This document shows, piece by piece, positions 7,240 through 15,358 of a stretch of 64,000 nt of DNA (its first letter is position 1; every line of letters begins with the position of its first letter). The DNA is from Bryobacter sp964387685. GTDB taxonomy: Bacteria > Acidobacteriota > Terriglobia > Bryobacterales > Bryobacteraceae. The position numbers and the translations under genes are program-made. The notes below the pieces were generated by a model. The model was not told the origin of the DNA, did not search any database, and saw nothing but the letters and a program-made list of their open reading frames with translations. Location of the stretch: positions 1 through 64,000 of the forward strand of contig CAYLXK010000019.1 in the NCBI GenBank assembly GCA_964387685.1, written 5' to 3'.

Positions 7240-8460
7240 ATGGCGATACTTCACTACTGGCGCAGTAACCGGGAGATTGTCCTCGCACAAACAATCCAGC
7301 AAGTTGTATCGAATGCTGGTGACGGTAACCTGCGCGATGGCAGCCAGTCGTCCCTTGAGCTGCGCGAGTTCCTCACCCTGGTTCCGGTAGACTCTCTGTT
7401 CTCCTACGTCCGCCAGTGCCTGGAAGCGCCATTTCAGAAAAGCGGGTCGGTCTTGCAGGACTTGGTTAATGAACTTGGGCGCCGCCTTGACTTCGAAGTG
7501 GAGAACGGTCTCTACCAAGGCCGCAGAAATGCGATTGGGTTCGATGGCATTTGGCGGTTTCCTGGGGAATCTGAGCTTGTCGTCGAGGTGAAGACTACAG
7601 ATGCCTATACCTTTCCGCTGGAAACCGCAAACGATTATCGAGAAGGGCTAATCGCGCAGACTCAGAATCCAATCAGCCGCAATTCTGCGATCTTGATCGT
7701 GGTGGGCCGGGAGGATACGGGCGCTCTGGAAGCTCAAGTCCGCGGCTCCCGCTTTGCGTGGGATATCCGCCTGATCAGTGTGGACAGCCTCATCAAACTT
7801 GTACAGATCCGCGCCAAATCGGATGATCCAGCGACGGTGCGCCAGATCCATCAGGTGCTGCGGCCCTTCGAGTACACCAAGGTCGACAAGATCATCGACA
7901 TCCTCTTCACGACGGCGGCCGACGTCGAGAGTCAGCAGGAGGAGGAGCAACTCGAACCGGTAGCCGCCGAAACGGCTGCAGAGGAAATAACACCTCAGAC
8001 GCAGGAGAAGACGGATCGGGCATTGATCGAAGAGATGAAGGATCGGGCCATAAAGGGCTTCTCGGCTGTGAAGGGTATTGAGCTTGTGCGCCGAAGCCGT
8101 AGCTATTTCTGGAGCGCCGACAAGCACCTGCGTGCTTGCTGTACGGTTTCCAAGCGGTATGACAACGACTATCAGCCCTACTGGTATGCGTACCATCCGA
8201 AATGGCACGAGTTTCTTCGAGAAGGTGACGGATACCTAATCTTCGCCTGCATGGACTTGGAATCGGCGTTTGCGGTACCGCAAGAGTGGTTTGCGGAGAA
8301 CGTAGCCAACCTGAACACCACCGAACGCGAAGGGACCCGTTCGTATTGGCACATACCGCTTACAACACTCGACGATGGCAGTCTGGCAGTCAATCTCACC
8401 AAGGTCGGGCGGAGGTACTCGCTCGAACCGCACCGGTTTTCGCTCCCGCCACGCTCGTAG
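7240..8460 (+). CDS. PD-(D/E)XK restriction endonuclease-like protein, 406 aa
   Basis: A PD-(D/E)XK core is visible: glutamates near 79-88, then G-F-D-G-I-W with Asp102, then V-V-E-V-K-T-T with Glu116 and Lys118, giving D-x13-E-x-K. This is the metal-binding site of many restriction and defence nucleases. The amino-terminal helical domain (1-95) and the segment after the core (I-L-I-V-V-G-R-E-D-T-G, then W-D-I-R-L-I-S) match a family I know as uncharacterised. An acidic linker (about 228-255) leads to a second domain (265-400) with aromatic strands that may bind nucleic acid or another protein. There is no clear ribosome binding site, so coupling to the small upstream gene is possible. Confidence 0.75.
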   Translation: MAILHYWRSNREIVLAQTIQQVVSNAGDGNLRDGSQSSLELREFLTLVPVDSLFSYVRQCLEAPFQKSGSVLQDLVNELGRRLDFEVENGLYQGRRNAIGFDGIWRFPGESELVVEVKTTDAYTFPLETANDYREGLIAQTQNPISRNSAILIVVGREDTGALEAQVRGSRFAWDIRLISVDSLIKLVQIRAKSDDPATVRQIHQVLRPFEYTKVDKIIDILFTTAADVESQQEEEQLEPVAAETAAEEITPQTQEKTDRALIEEMKDRAIKGFSAVKGIELVRRSRSYFWSADKHLRACCTVSKRYDNDYQPYWYAYHPKWHEFLREGDGYLIFACMDLESAFAVPQEWFAENVANLNTTEREGTRSYWHIPLTTLDDGSLAVNLTKVGRRYSLEPHRFSLPPRS

Positions 8461-8554
8461 TCTTTAGGAATGGCGACAGCCCCGTAAGGGGACGCGAGCG
8501 GGGACAGCCTGACATGGAACAATCCGCCACATGGCGATCGACGCCTCAAATACT

Positions 8555-8785
8555 TCAGGCCGCGAAATCGAACACGGGAGTTTGGATAGTCCGCAACGGT
8601 TCTGCGGGCGTTTCAACGATCTTGTAAAGGCTATTCACAACCGAAGGGCTAAGCGTCACTTCCCCACAATTGGGACAGACTTCCGCAGGAACGTTGTCCA
8701 CCACAAGAAGTTGCCCATCGATCGTAAGGCTATAGCGAATCCGTTGTTCAACTCGATCGGCCGCCGCGCAGACTTCACACTTCAT
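8555..8785 (-). CDS. YgiT/MqsA-type zinc-finger antitoxin, 76 aa
   Basis: Cys3-x2-Cys6 and Cys37-x2-Cys40 (C-P-N-C-G-E) form the zinc knuckle seen in the amino terminus of MqsA antitoxins. The ATG at 8785 is chosen because AGGTGA lies just upstream of it, although frames from 8806 or 8815 are also open. It begins 5 bases after the stop of the DUF4258 gene, the usual toxin-then-antitoxin order for this pair. No carboxy-terminal helix-turn-helix is present, so DNA binding and autoregulation would need another factor. Confidence 0.8.
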   Translation of the reverse strand: MKCEVCAAADRVEQRIRYSLTIDGQLLVVDNVPAEVCPNCGEVTLSPSVVNSLYKIVETPAEPLRTIQTPVFDFAA

Positions 8786-8790
8786 CGGGC

Positions 8791-9093
8791 TCACCTTGTT
8801 TTCCATTCTAGCCAATGCTCCGGGTCTGATTCATAGACGGTGATGATCTTAACTCGCTCCGCTTCTAGGGCGGCCGTGCATTGCACGTGAATCGGGCGGC
8901 CCTCGTGTGTCAATCCAAAAAGGAGGCAGCTAGGCCCATACTTGTCGCTAGGGTAGTCTTCAATCAATTCCGCGGCGGACATCGCCTCCATGACTTCGGT
9001 CACTGAAATCTTGCGTAGGATGGATTGATCCGCCGCATGTAACGAATACTCGAAATTGCCGGAAGTGAACTTTTCTCTGATCCTGGTGACCAT
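8791..9093 (-). CDS. DUF4258 protein, predicted toxin, 100 aa
   Basis: The sequence has the DUF4258 layout: an amino-terminal F-x-Y-S-x-H-A element, a helix ending in V-M-E-A-M, then Y-G-P-S-C-L-L-F-G, R-P-I-H-V and I-I-T-V-Y-E-S-D-P-E-H-W at the end. DUF4258 has a RelE/BrnT-like fold and is commonly encoded just upstream of a YgiT-type zinc-finger antitoxin, as here. The probable role is an mRNA-cutting toxin; neither cleavage nor targets can be read from sequence. It faces away from the 9277 gene, so the operon is divergent from it. Confidence 0.8.
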   Translation of the reverse strand: MVTRIREKFTSGNFEYSLHAADQSILRKISVTEVMEAMSAAELIEDYPSDKYGPSCLLFGLTHEGRPIHVQCTAALEAERVKIITVYESDPEHWLEWKTR

Positions 9094-9276
9094 CCGCGTT
9101 TACCCACTCATCTAGAAGGACACCCCTGCGCGCAATCTATCCTTCCGCCCAGTCACACCCCGACAAAACTTATTTCTCCTTTCCCTGCATCACAAACCCT
9201 CCACCTCTAACTTCTCCCGCCACCCCGCCGTTCCATCCTCAAGCCAGAGCGAAGTCTCAAAAGGAGAAACTAACAA

Positions 9277-9960
9277 ATGAATACCGACACAAACGATAAC
9301 CTGCACGCCCAGCACGTGCGCTTGGCCAAGGGCCACAAATCCGCTGCCGGCCTCGCCGCCAGCTCCAAAAACTCGATTAAGCGCGGTCTCAGCAGCAAGT
9401 CCTTCATCCTGCTCCCCAGCGAAAAGCGCGAACTCTTCCTCGAGCACAAACTCCAGCTCCAGGAAGCCCTCCAGCCCCGCGACGCCTACGAATTCGAACT
9501 CGTCTCCCAAATGGCCGACGCCGTCTGGCTCATCAACCGCAGCAAGGAACTCGAATGCACCGCCCTCCGTCTCGAAATGCAGCGCCAGCGCCTCCAGCAG
9601 GAACCAAACGACCAACCCACCCCAGAATCCGTCCTCGCCTGGCTCGCCACAGAGGCCCTCACCCTGCGCAACCCCGCCTTCGCCAACCTTTCGCGTTATC
9701 GTGCCCAGCATGAGCGCACCCTCTTCCGCGCCCAACGCGCCCTCGAATCCCATCGCAAAACGAAGCCGGTCATCCCACCCCTCGAACTCCCCGCGCCCCT
9801 TGACTCCCCCATCTATGCAGCCGGCCCCGACACCCCAAGCTCTCAATTCGTCCCTGATATGGCGGAGTACAAAACGAAGCCCAGCGCCCCCATTCCGATC
9901 TCGCCCCGTCCCTTCGATCCCCCATCTCCTCATCCAGACACTTTGCTGACCTTTCCCTAA
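9277..9960 (+). CDS. acidobacterial hypothetical protein, 227 aa
   Basis: Residues 1-35 (K-S-A-A-G, K-R-G-L-S-S-K-S, then L-L-P-S-E) are the 'genes-are-numerous' type lead seen in a family abundant in Solibacter-like genomes. A helical core (40-150) follows with F-E-L-V-S-Q-M-A-D-A-V-W-L and N-L-S-R-Y-R-A-Q-H-E-R. The carboxy third is proline-rich and looks disordered. A good AAGGAG precedes the ATG. The core spacing resembles the gene at 48640, which sits next to terminase genes, so the two may be distant relatives. Function is unknown. Confidence 0.7.
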   Translation: MNTDTNDNLHAQHVRLAKGHKSAAGLAASSKNSIKRGLSSKSFILLPSEKRELFLEHKLQLQEALQPRDAYEFELVSQMADAVWLINRSKELECTALRLEMQRQRLQQEPNDQPTPESVLAWLATEALTLRNPAFANLSRYRAQHERTLFRAQRALESHRKTKPVIPPLELPAPLDSPIYAAGPDTPSSQFVPDMAEYKTKPSAPIPISPRPFDPPSPHPDTLLTFP

Positions 9961-10041
9961 CCCTCCCGAGAGGTCTATTGACAGCCGCTCCCGCAAAGTA
10001 AACACAGGGCCGCTTCCTTTGGCCCTAGGAGTGAATCAACA

Positions 10042-12909
10042 ATGACTGAAAAGCGACTGTCCCGGGTCTTAGCGCTGCTGGTAGTTCCGGTATTAACCGG
10101 ATTCTTTATTGCCGCCCTGCGCTCTCCCCACGTCGGAGCACAAGAATCACCGCGCTTCGCCGCCCCTACGAATTCCCAGCCCCTCGCGTTGAGCGCCGAC
10201 GACAGCCTCCTCGCCGTTGCCAACCCCGATACCAATAGCGTCACCCTGTTTGATACGCGAACCGCCGCGCCCACGCGCCTGGCGGAAATTCCGGTGGGCG
10301 AGGAGCCCAACGGCGTGGCCGTTTCCCCCGACGGCTCGCGTGTTTATGTAGCGAACACCGTTAGCGGTACCGTCAGCGTGCTGGGCGTCAATCGCATCGC
10401 CAACATCTACGATACGATTCTGGCCACGATCAGCGTGGGCACGGAACCCTACGCTCTGGCGTTGACCCCGCGCGGCCGCAAGCTCTACGTTGCCAACGCC
10501 CGCGCCAACAGCGTTTCCGTCATCGATACCGCCACCAACACGGTCGTCAAGACCATCGCCGATGTCGGCTTTGAGCCTCGCGGCATCGCCATCACCAATA
10601 CGCCCGGCGCCGAAGACTCCGCCGAAACCGTCTATGTCACTCAGTTCCTCGCGCTGCCCATTCCCGGCAAGATCGACGGCTTCGATGATGCCAAGCACGC
10701 CAAGGTCACCGTCATCTCGGCCGCCACCGATACCGTGAGTGGCGAGATCACGCTTAACCCCATGGCCGACACGGGCTTCAAGGCCGCTGGAGACGCGTTG
10801 AAAAAGATCGCCCCCGGCGCCGCCTTCACGTTCACCACGGGCGCCTATCCCAACCAGTTGAACAACATCGCGCTGCGCGGCCGCTATGCCTTCGTGCCCA
10901 ATACGGGCGCTTCGCCCAATGGCCCCGTCCGCTTTGACGTCAATACGCAAAGCCTACTGCATGTCCTCGATCTCCAGGCCAAAACCGACACCGGCCGCAC
11001 CATCAACATGCACCGCGCCGTGGCCGACCAGACCACCACCCCGCGCCGCTTCGTTACCGTACCCTGGGCCATGGCCCTCAAACGCAGCGCCGACGAGGGT
11101 TACATCGTTAGCGCCGCCTCCAACATCGTGGTCAAGATCAAGTTCAACCCCAACAACGGCGCCACGAACGTCGAGCAGGATCCCGCCAATCCCACTCGCG
11201 TCCTCCAGATCCCCACGGGCAAGAACCCGCGCGGCATTGTCATCGCCTCCAACGACAAAACCGCCTACGTCATGAACCAAATCTCGCGCGACGTCACCGT
11301 GATTGACCTCGCCACGGAAAAGGCCGTCCAAACCCTCCGCGCGGCGAACCTGCCCGCGGCCGGTACGGTCGAAGAAGTCATCCACATCGGCAAGGAACTC
11401 TACAACACCTCCGTGGGCGAATTCGACGGAGGCATCAGCGGCCGCATGTCCGCGGCTGGTTGGGGCTCTTGTTCCTCCTGCCACCCGCATGGCCTTACCG
11501 ATAACGTCGTGTGGATCTTTGGCGCCGGCCCGCGCCGCACCATCCCCCAGCATGTGGACTTCGCCGCGAACGGAGACCTGCGCGCCCTCAACTGGTCCGC
11601 CTTCTTCGATGAACAAGAAGATTTTGAAGGCAACATCCGCGGCACTTCCGGCGGACAAGGCCTCCTTGTGCTGGCCGATGGCTCGACCCAAGACCCCACC
11701 CTCGGCAACTTCACTCCCGCTTCCGGCGGGCGCCGCCAGTTAAAGGTGAGAGGAGTCAATGCCTGGGACGCCCTGCGCACTTACGTCGCCAAGGGCATTC
11801 GGACGCCCATCTCACCGCTCTCCAAAACCGATCCCGACGTCGTGGCCGGCCGCCAATTCTTCATCGAAGCCAAGTGCCAGAACTGCCACGGCGGCGCGCA
11901 ATGGTCCGTCTCGAAGGTCCGTTACACGCCGGTGCCCGACCCCAGCCTCATCGTCAACGTGCAGATCCTGTCCGAGCTCAAGCAGGCCGGCACCTTTGAT
12001 GCGGCCGCGGTCAATGAAGTGCGCCAGAATGCCGCGCCTCCGCTCGGCGCTCAGGGCTTCAACCCGCCCAGTCTCTTGGGCCTCCATGCCTTCCCGAAAA
12101 GCTTCTTCCACAATGGCTCCGCCGATTCGCTCGAAGCGGTCATGGCGAACGTGGCGCACCGCGCTTCCGGTACGGGCGTGGACACGCTAAGCGACGCCAA
12201 CAAGCGCCGGCAGTTGATCCGCTTCTTGAACTCCATCGACGCGAAGTCCGCCATCATTAATCCCGACCCCGCAAGCCCCCTTCGCCTCACCAATGCCGCC
12301 ACTTACTCCGGCAACGAGGCCGCGCCCCTGAGCGCCATCGCCGCGTTTGGTGAAAGACTAGGCGACGCCCTAGCCGGCTCTTCCCTCACCATCCGCGACG
12401 CGGGCGGCATTTTGCGCATGGCGCGGCTTTTCTTTGTTTCGCCCAACCAGGTGAACTTTGAAGCTCCCGGCAGCATGGCTTCCGGTGCGGCCACCGCCAC
12501 TTTTTATGCCGCCTCTGGCGCGGTGTCTAGCGGCCCGGTCACGATCGCTCCCGTCTCGCCAGGACTCTTTAGCATCAATGGCAGCGGTCAAGGCACGGCC
12601 GCTTTGACGGGCATCCGCGTGGCCTCCGATGGCACCCAATCGGCGCTTGATTTCAGTGCGCCCATTGACGTCGAATCGTCGCGCGTCTTTCTCTCGCTCT
12701 ACGGCACCGGCATCCGCGGAGGCACGGTCTTCCAGCTAAGTGTGGGTGGAACCGCACTGCCGGTTCTCTTTGCGGGCGCTCAAGGCTCGCCCGGCCTCGA
12801 CCAGGTGAACGTGGAGTTGCCGGCCAGCCTCCGTGGCCGTGGGCAAGTGCCCATCGTCCTAACGGTCGATGGCCAGGTGGCCAACACCCTTACCGTGACA
12901 ATTCGCTAA
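10042..12909 (+). CDS. secreted YVTN beta-propeller/cytochrome c protein with a Solibacter-type carboxy-terminal domain
   Basis: After a signal peptide (about 1-35), residues 45-450 form YVTN-type propeller blades (repeats such as G-V-A-V-S-P-D-G-S-R-V-Y-V-A-N-T). Two heme c sites follow, C-S-S-C-H near residue 477 and C-Q-N-C-H near 612, in a region resembling MauG/di-heme peroxidase-like proteins. From about 745 the protein matches the domain found at the end of many Solibacter secreted proteins (N-A-A-T-Y-S-G, then S-P-G-L-F and G-Q-V-P-I-V-L-T-V-D-G). It is probably periplasmic or cell-surface and redox-active; the electron partner is unknown. GGAG precedes the ATG. Confidence 0.85.
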   Translation: MTEKRLSRVLALLVVPVLTGFFIAALRSPHVGAQESPRFAAPTNSQPLALSADDSLLAVANPDTNSVTLFDTRTAAPTRLAEIPVGEEPNGVAVSPDGSRVYVANTVSGTVSVLGVNRIANIYDTILATISVGTEPYALALTPRGRKLYVANARANSVSVIDTATNTVVKTIADVGFEPRGIAITNTPGAEDSAETVYVTQFLALPIPGKIDGFDDAKHAKVTVISAATDTVSGEITLNPMADTGFKAAGDALKKIAPGAAFTFTTGAYPNQLNNIALRGRYAFVPNTGASPNGPVRFDVNTQSLLHVLDLQAKTDTGRTINMHRAVADQTTTPRRFVTVPWAMALKRSADEGYIVSAASNIVVKIKFNPNNGATNVEQDPANPTRVLQIPTGKNPRGIVIASNDKTAYVMNQISRDVTVIDLATEKAVQTLRAANLPAAGTVEEVIHIGKELYNTSVGEFDGGISGRMSAAGWGSCSSCHPHGLTDNVVWIFGAGPRRTIPQHVDFAANGDLRALNWSAFFDEQEDFEGNIRGTSGGQGLLVLADGSTQDPTLGNFTPASGGRRQLKVRGVNAWDALRTYVAKGIRTPISPLSKTDPDVVAGRQFFIEAKCQNCHGGAQWSVSKVRYTPVPDPSLIVNVQILSELKQAGTFDAAAVNEVRQNAAPPLGAQGFNPPSLLGLHAFPKSFFHNGSADSLEAVMANVAHRASGTGVDTLSDANKRRQLIRFLNSIDAKSAIINPDPASPLRLTNAATYSGNEAAPLSAIAAFGERLGDALAGSSLTIRDAGGILRMARLFFVSPNQVNFEAPGSMASGAATATFYAASGAVSSGPVTIAPVSPGLFSINGSGQGTAALTGIRVASDGTQSALDFSAPIDVESSRVFLSLYGTGIRGGTVFQLSVGGTALPVLFAGAQGSPGLDQVNVELPASLRGRGQVPIVLTVDGQVANTLTVTIR

Positions 12910-12920
12910 CCTTCTAGGGA

Positions 12921-14468
12921 GTGCAACTGATTTTCTCCGGCTTCCGGCTTGATACGGCCCAGCGTCGCGTCTACGCAGGAAGCCGGGAAATTCTTTTGCC
13001 TCCAAAAACCTTCGACCTCTTGCACTTCTTGGCCCAGCGTCCCGGCGAAGTGGTCTCTCGCGAGACCATCTACCAGGCCCTTTGGCCCGACGTCCATGTT
13101 GACGACCATGCGCTTTCCGTCCAGGTGGCCGAATTGCGCAAGGCGCTCGGGGACAGCCCCAAAAAGCCACAAATCATTGAGACGCGGCCACGTCGAGGCT
13201 ATCAATTCTTGCCTAACGTAAGCACGGACGAAGCGGTCTTTACTCCGCCCACCACGCACTATGCTCGCTCCGGCGAATACAACATCGCGTACCAGGTACT
13301 GGGCGAGGGGCCCATCGATCTGGTCTTTGTCATGGGCTGGGTCAGCCATCTCGAATACTTTTGGCGCGAACCGCAATTCCGTTGCTTTCTGCAGCGCCTG
13401 GCCGGCTTTGGCCGATTGATTCTATTCGACAAGCGCGGCACGGGCCTCTCCGATCGCGTCCCGGTAAACCGGCTGCCGACCCTTGAGGAACGCATGGACG
13501 ACGTGCGAGCCGTCATGGAGGCGGCCTCGTCCCGGCAGGCGGCGATTCTGGGTATTAGCGAAGGTGGACCCATGTCGGCGCTTTTCGCCGCCACCTATCC
13601 GGAAAAGACGCTGGGCCTGGTCATGATCGGCTCCTACGCCCGGCGGTTGCGCGACGCCGATTATCCTTGGGGCCCAACTCCCGAGGAACGCGAGCTCTAT
13701 CTCACCCATATCCGGGAAGCCTGGGGCGGCCCCATCGGCATTGAGGAACGTGCCCCGTCCTTGGCCCACGACTCCGCCTTTCGCGAATGGTGGGCCGAAT
13801 ACCTGCGCATGGGCGTCAGCCCCGGCGCGGCGGAAGCCTTGACGCGCATGAATGCCTCGATCGACGTACGCGCTATCTTGCCTTCGATTCGCGTCCCGAC
13901 ATTGGTGCTGCATCGCAAAGACGACCGTTGCCTGCTCGCCGAGGAAGGGCGTTACCTGGCAGGGCTGATTCCAAGTGCCCATTTTCTGGAGGTGCCCGGC
14001 GCAGACCATCTTCCCTTCGTCGGTAACCAGGAAGATCTGCTGCAGCCAATTTCTTCTTTCCTCTTAGCCTTACGCCAGGCTGAGCCGCAGGAAGCGCAAT
14101 TGGCCACCGTACTTGCTCTACGCATTCACGGCAAAGCCCCTCATGTGGCCGCCGCCGTCGAGGCGCATCGGGGCCAGGGCGGCCCCAATCTGATTACCTT
14201 CGATGGACCTGTGCGGGCTTTGCGCTGCGCCAGCGCCATCGTCGAAGAATGCCGCGCGCAGGGTGTGCAAGCCTACGCGGCCCTGCACACCGGCGAGTGT
14301 TCCGTCGCGCTTGGCGCCGGCCCCGCGGTGGATACTGCGCGCCAAATGCTGGCGCATTCCACCAAAGAGATCGTAGCCTCGCGCGCACTCAAGGACCTGG
14401 TCGCGGGCTCCGGCTTTGAATTCACTACCGAGGAGGATGGGCTTTATTCGGTGGCGGGCCCGCGATGA
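12921..14468 (+). CDS. winged-helix/alpha-beta hydrolase/cyclase-like fusion protein, 515 aa
   Basis: Three parts are visible. Residues 3-97 are an OmpR/CadC winged helix (F-G-F-R-L-type start, A-L-W-P-D-V, then R-G-Y-Q-F-L). Residues 110-390 are an alpha/beta hydrolase with nucleophile elbow G-I-S-E-G-G near 211, an acid in the HRKDD segment near 332, and His in G-A-D-H-L near 362. Residues 390-515 resemble a class III adenylate cyclase domain (A-A-L-H-T-G-E-C, A-R-Q-M-L), but the metal-binding aspartates are not evident, so it is likely a regulatory relic. The start is GTG, with GGGAG overlapping it. There is no membrane segment, unlike CadC. The next gene overlaps its stop. Confidence 0.8.
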   Translation: MQLIFSGFRLDTAQRRVYAGSREILLPPKTFDLLHFLAQRPGEVVSRETIYQALWPDVHVDDHALSVQVAELRKALGDSPKKPQIIETRPRRGYQFLPNVSTDEAVFTPPTTHYARSGEYNIAYQVLGEGPIDLVFVMGWVSHLEYFWREPQFRCFLQRLAGFGRLILFDKRGTGLSDRVPVNRLPTLEERMDDVRAVMEAASSRQAAILGISEGGPMSALFAATYPEKTLGLVMIGSYARRLRDADYPWGPTPEERELYLTHIREAWGGPIGIEERAPSLAHDSAFREWWAEYLRMGVSPGAAEALTRMNASIDVRAILPSIRVPTLVLHRKDDRCLLAEEGRYLAGLIPSAHFLEVPGADHLPFVGNQEDLLQPISSFLLALRQAEPQEAQLATVLALRIHGKAPHVAAAVEAHRGQGGPNLITFDGPVRALRCASAIVEECRAQGVQAYAALHTGECSVALGAGPAVDTARQMLAHSTKEIVASRALKDLVAGSGFEFTTEEDGLYSVAGPR

Positions 14469-15358
14469 GGATTGGCATCATTGGCTGTGGACAATTGGTC
14501 CGCGAGGTGCACCTGCCGAACCTGGGCCGTTTGAAAGAGGTGGAAATCGCGGCCGTTTCGGACCCCTTGATCCCCGGCTCTCCTACGGTGGAAACCTTGC
14601 TCAAGATGGCGCTGGACGGTGTTCTGGTCGCCTCGCCGACGGGAAAACATGCCGCGCACGCGCGCCTGGTTCTCGAAACAGGTCTGCCGCTCTATCTCGA
14701 AAAGCCGCTGGCTTCCACTCTCGCTGAGGCGCAGGCGGTTGCGGCTCTCGATCACGGGCGCGCCACGATGGGCTTCAATTACCGCTGGCACCCGATTTAC
14801 CGCCGCAGCTTGGAACTCGCCCAAGTCTCTTCGATCCGCTCGCAATTCTCGTTTGCCCCGCGGCCTTTGCCGGAATGGAAGAAGCGCCGCGCGACGGGAG
14901 GCGGCGTCTTGTTGGATTTGGGTTCTCACCATATTGATCTGATCTGCCATTTGTTGCGGCGCGAACCCACGGCGGTCCAATGCCGCCTGCGCGACGTGGC
15001 GACAGAGCAGGACGACGCGGAATTGACCCTGCATTTTGGCGAGGAAACCGAGGCCCGATGCCGCTTTTCGTTCGTCGCAACGGAAACGGATTTTTTGGAA
15101 ATCGCCGGGCGTCGTCTGGATCGCTACGCTCCGCTGCGCCACCCGTGGTGGCCTCCGGGAGACTGGCTCGCCTACCAGCTCGAGCGCCGGGGAGCGCCTT
15201 GGAAAGAGGTGTCGTTCCTGCGTTCGATGGAAGCCTGGATTGCCTCGATCCGGGGCGAAAGTCCCTTCCGCGCGCCGCTGTCCGAAGGCCTGCGCGCCAT
15301 GCGCGTCATCGATGCCGCGGAACGCTCGGCCGCCCTTGGGAGCGCCGTTCCCGTATGA
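14465..15358 (+). CDS. Gfo/Idh/MocA-family oxidoreductase
   Basis: The 297-residue protein begins M-R-I-G-I-I-G-C-G-Q, the NAD(P) Rossmann motif, and continues with the A-S-P-T-G and E-K-P-L-A elements of this family (the lysine binds nicotinamide and is catalytic). G-G-G-V-L-L-D-L-G-S-H-H-I-D-L provides the histidine-containing substrate region. Such enzymes oxidise or epimerise sugars or nucleotide sugars. Its ATG overlaps the previous stop by 4 bases and its stop overlaps the next gene, so it belongs to the glycosyltransferase cluster and probably modifies a sugar used there. Confidence 0.88.
   Translation: MRIGIIGCGQLVREVHLPNLGRLKEVEIAAVSDPLIPGSPTVETLLKMALDGVLVASPTGKHAAHARLVLETGLPLYLEKPLASTLAEAQAVAALDHGRATMGFNYRWHPIYRRSLELAQVSSIRSQFSFAPRPLPEWKKRRATGGGVLLDLGSHHIDLICHLLRREPTAVQCRLRDVATEQDDAELTLHFGEETEARCRFSFVATETDFLEIAGRRLDRYAPLRHPWWPPGDWLAYQLERRGAPWKEVSFLRSMEAWIASIRGESPFRAPLSEGLRAMRVIDAAERSAALGSAVPV

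Noticed and set aside
8478..8515. CCCCGTAAGGGG hairpin and repeated GGGGAC words after the nuclease gene
   Set aside because: The stem is only 4 base pairs and no T-tract follows; I found no second copy in the window to call it a repeat family.
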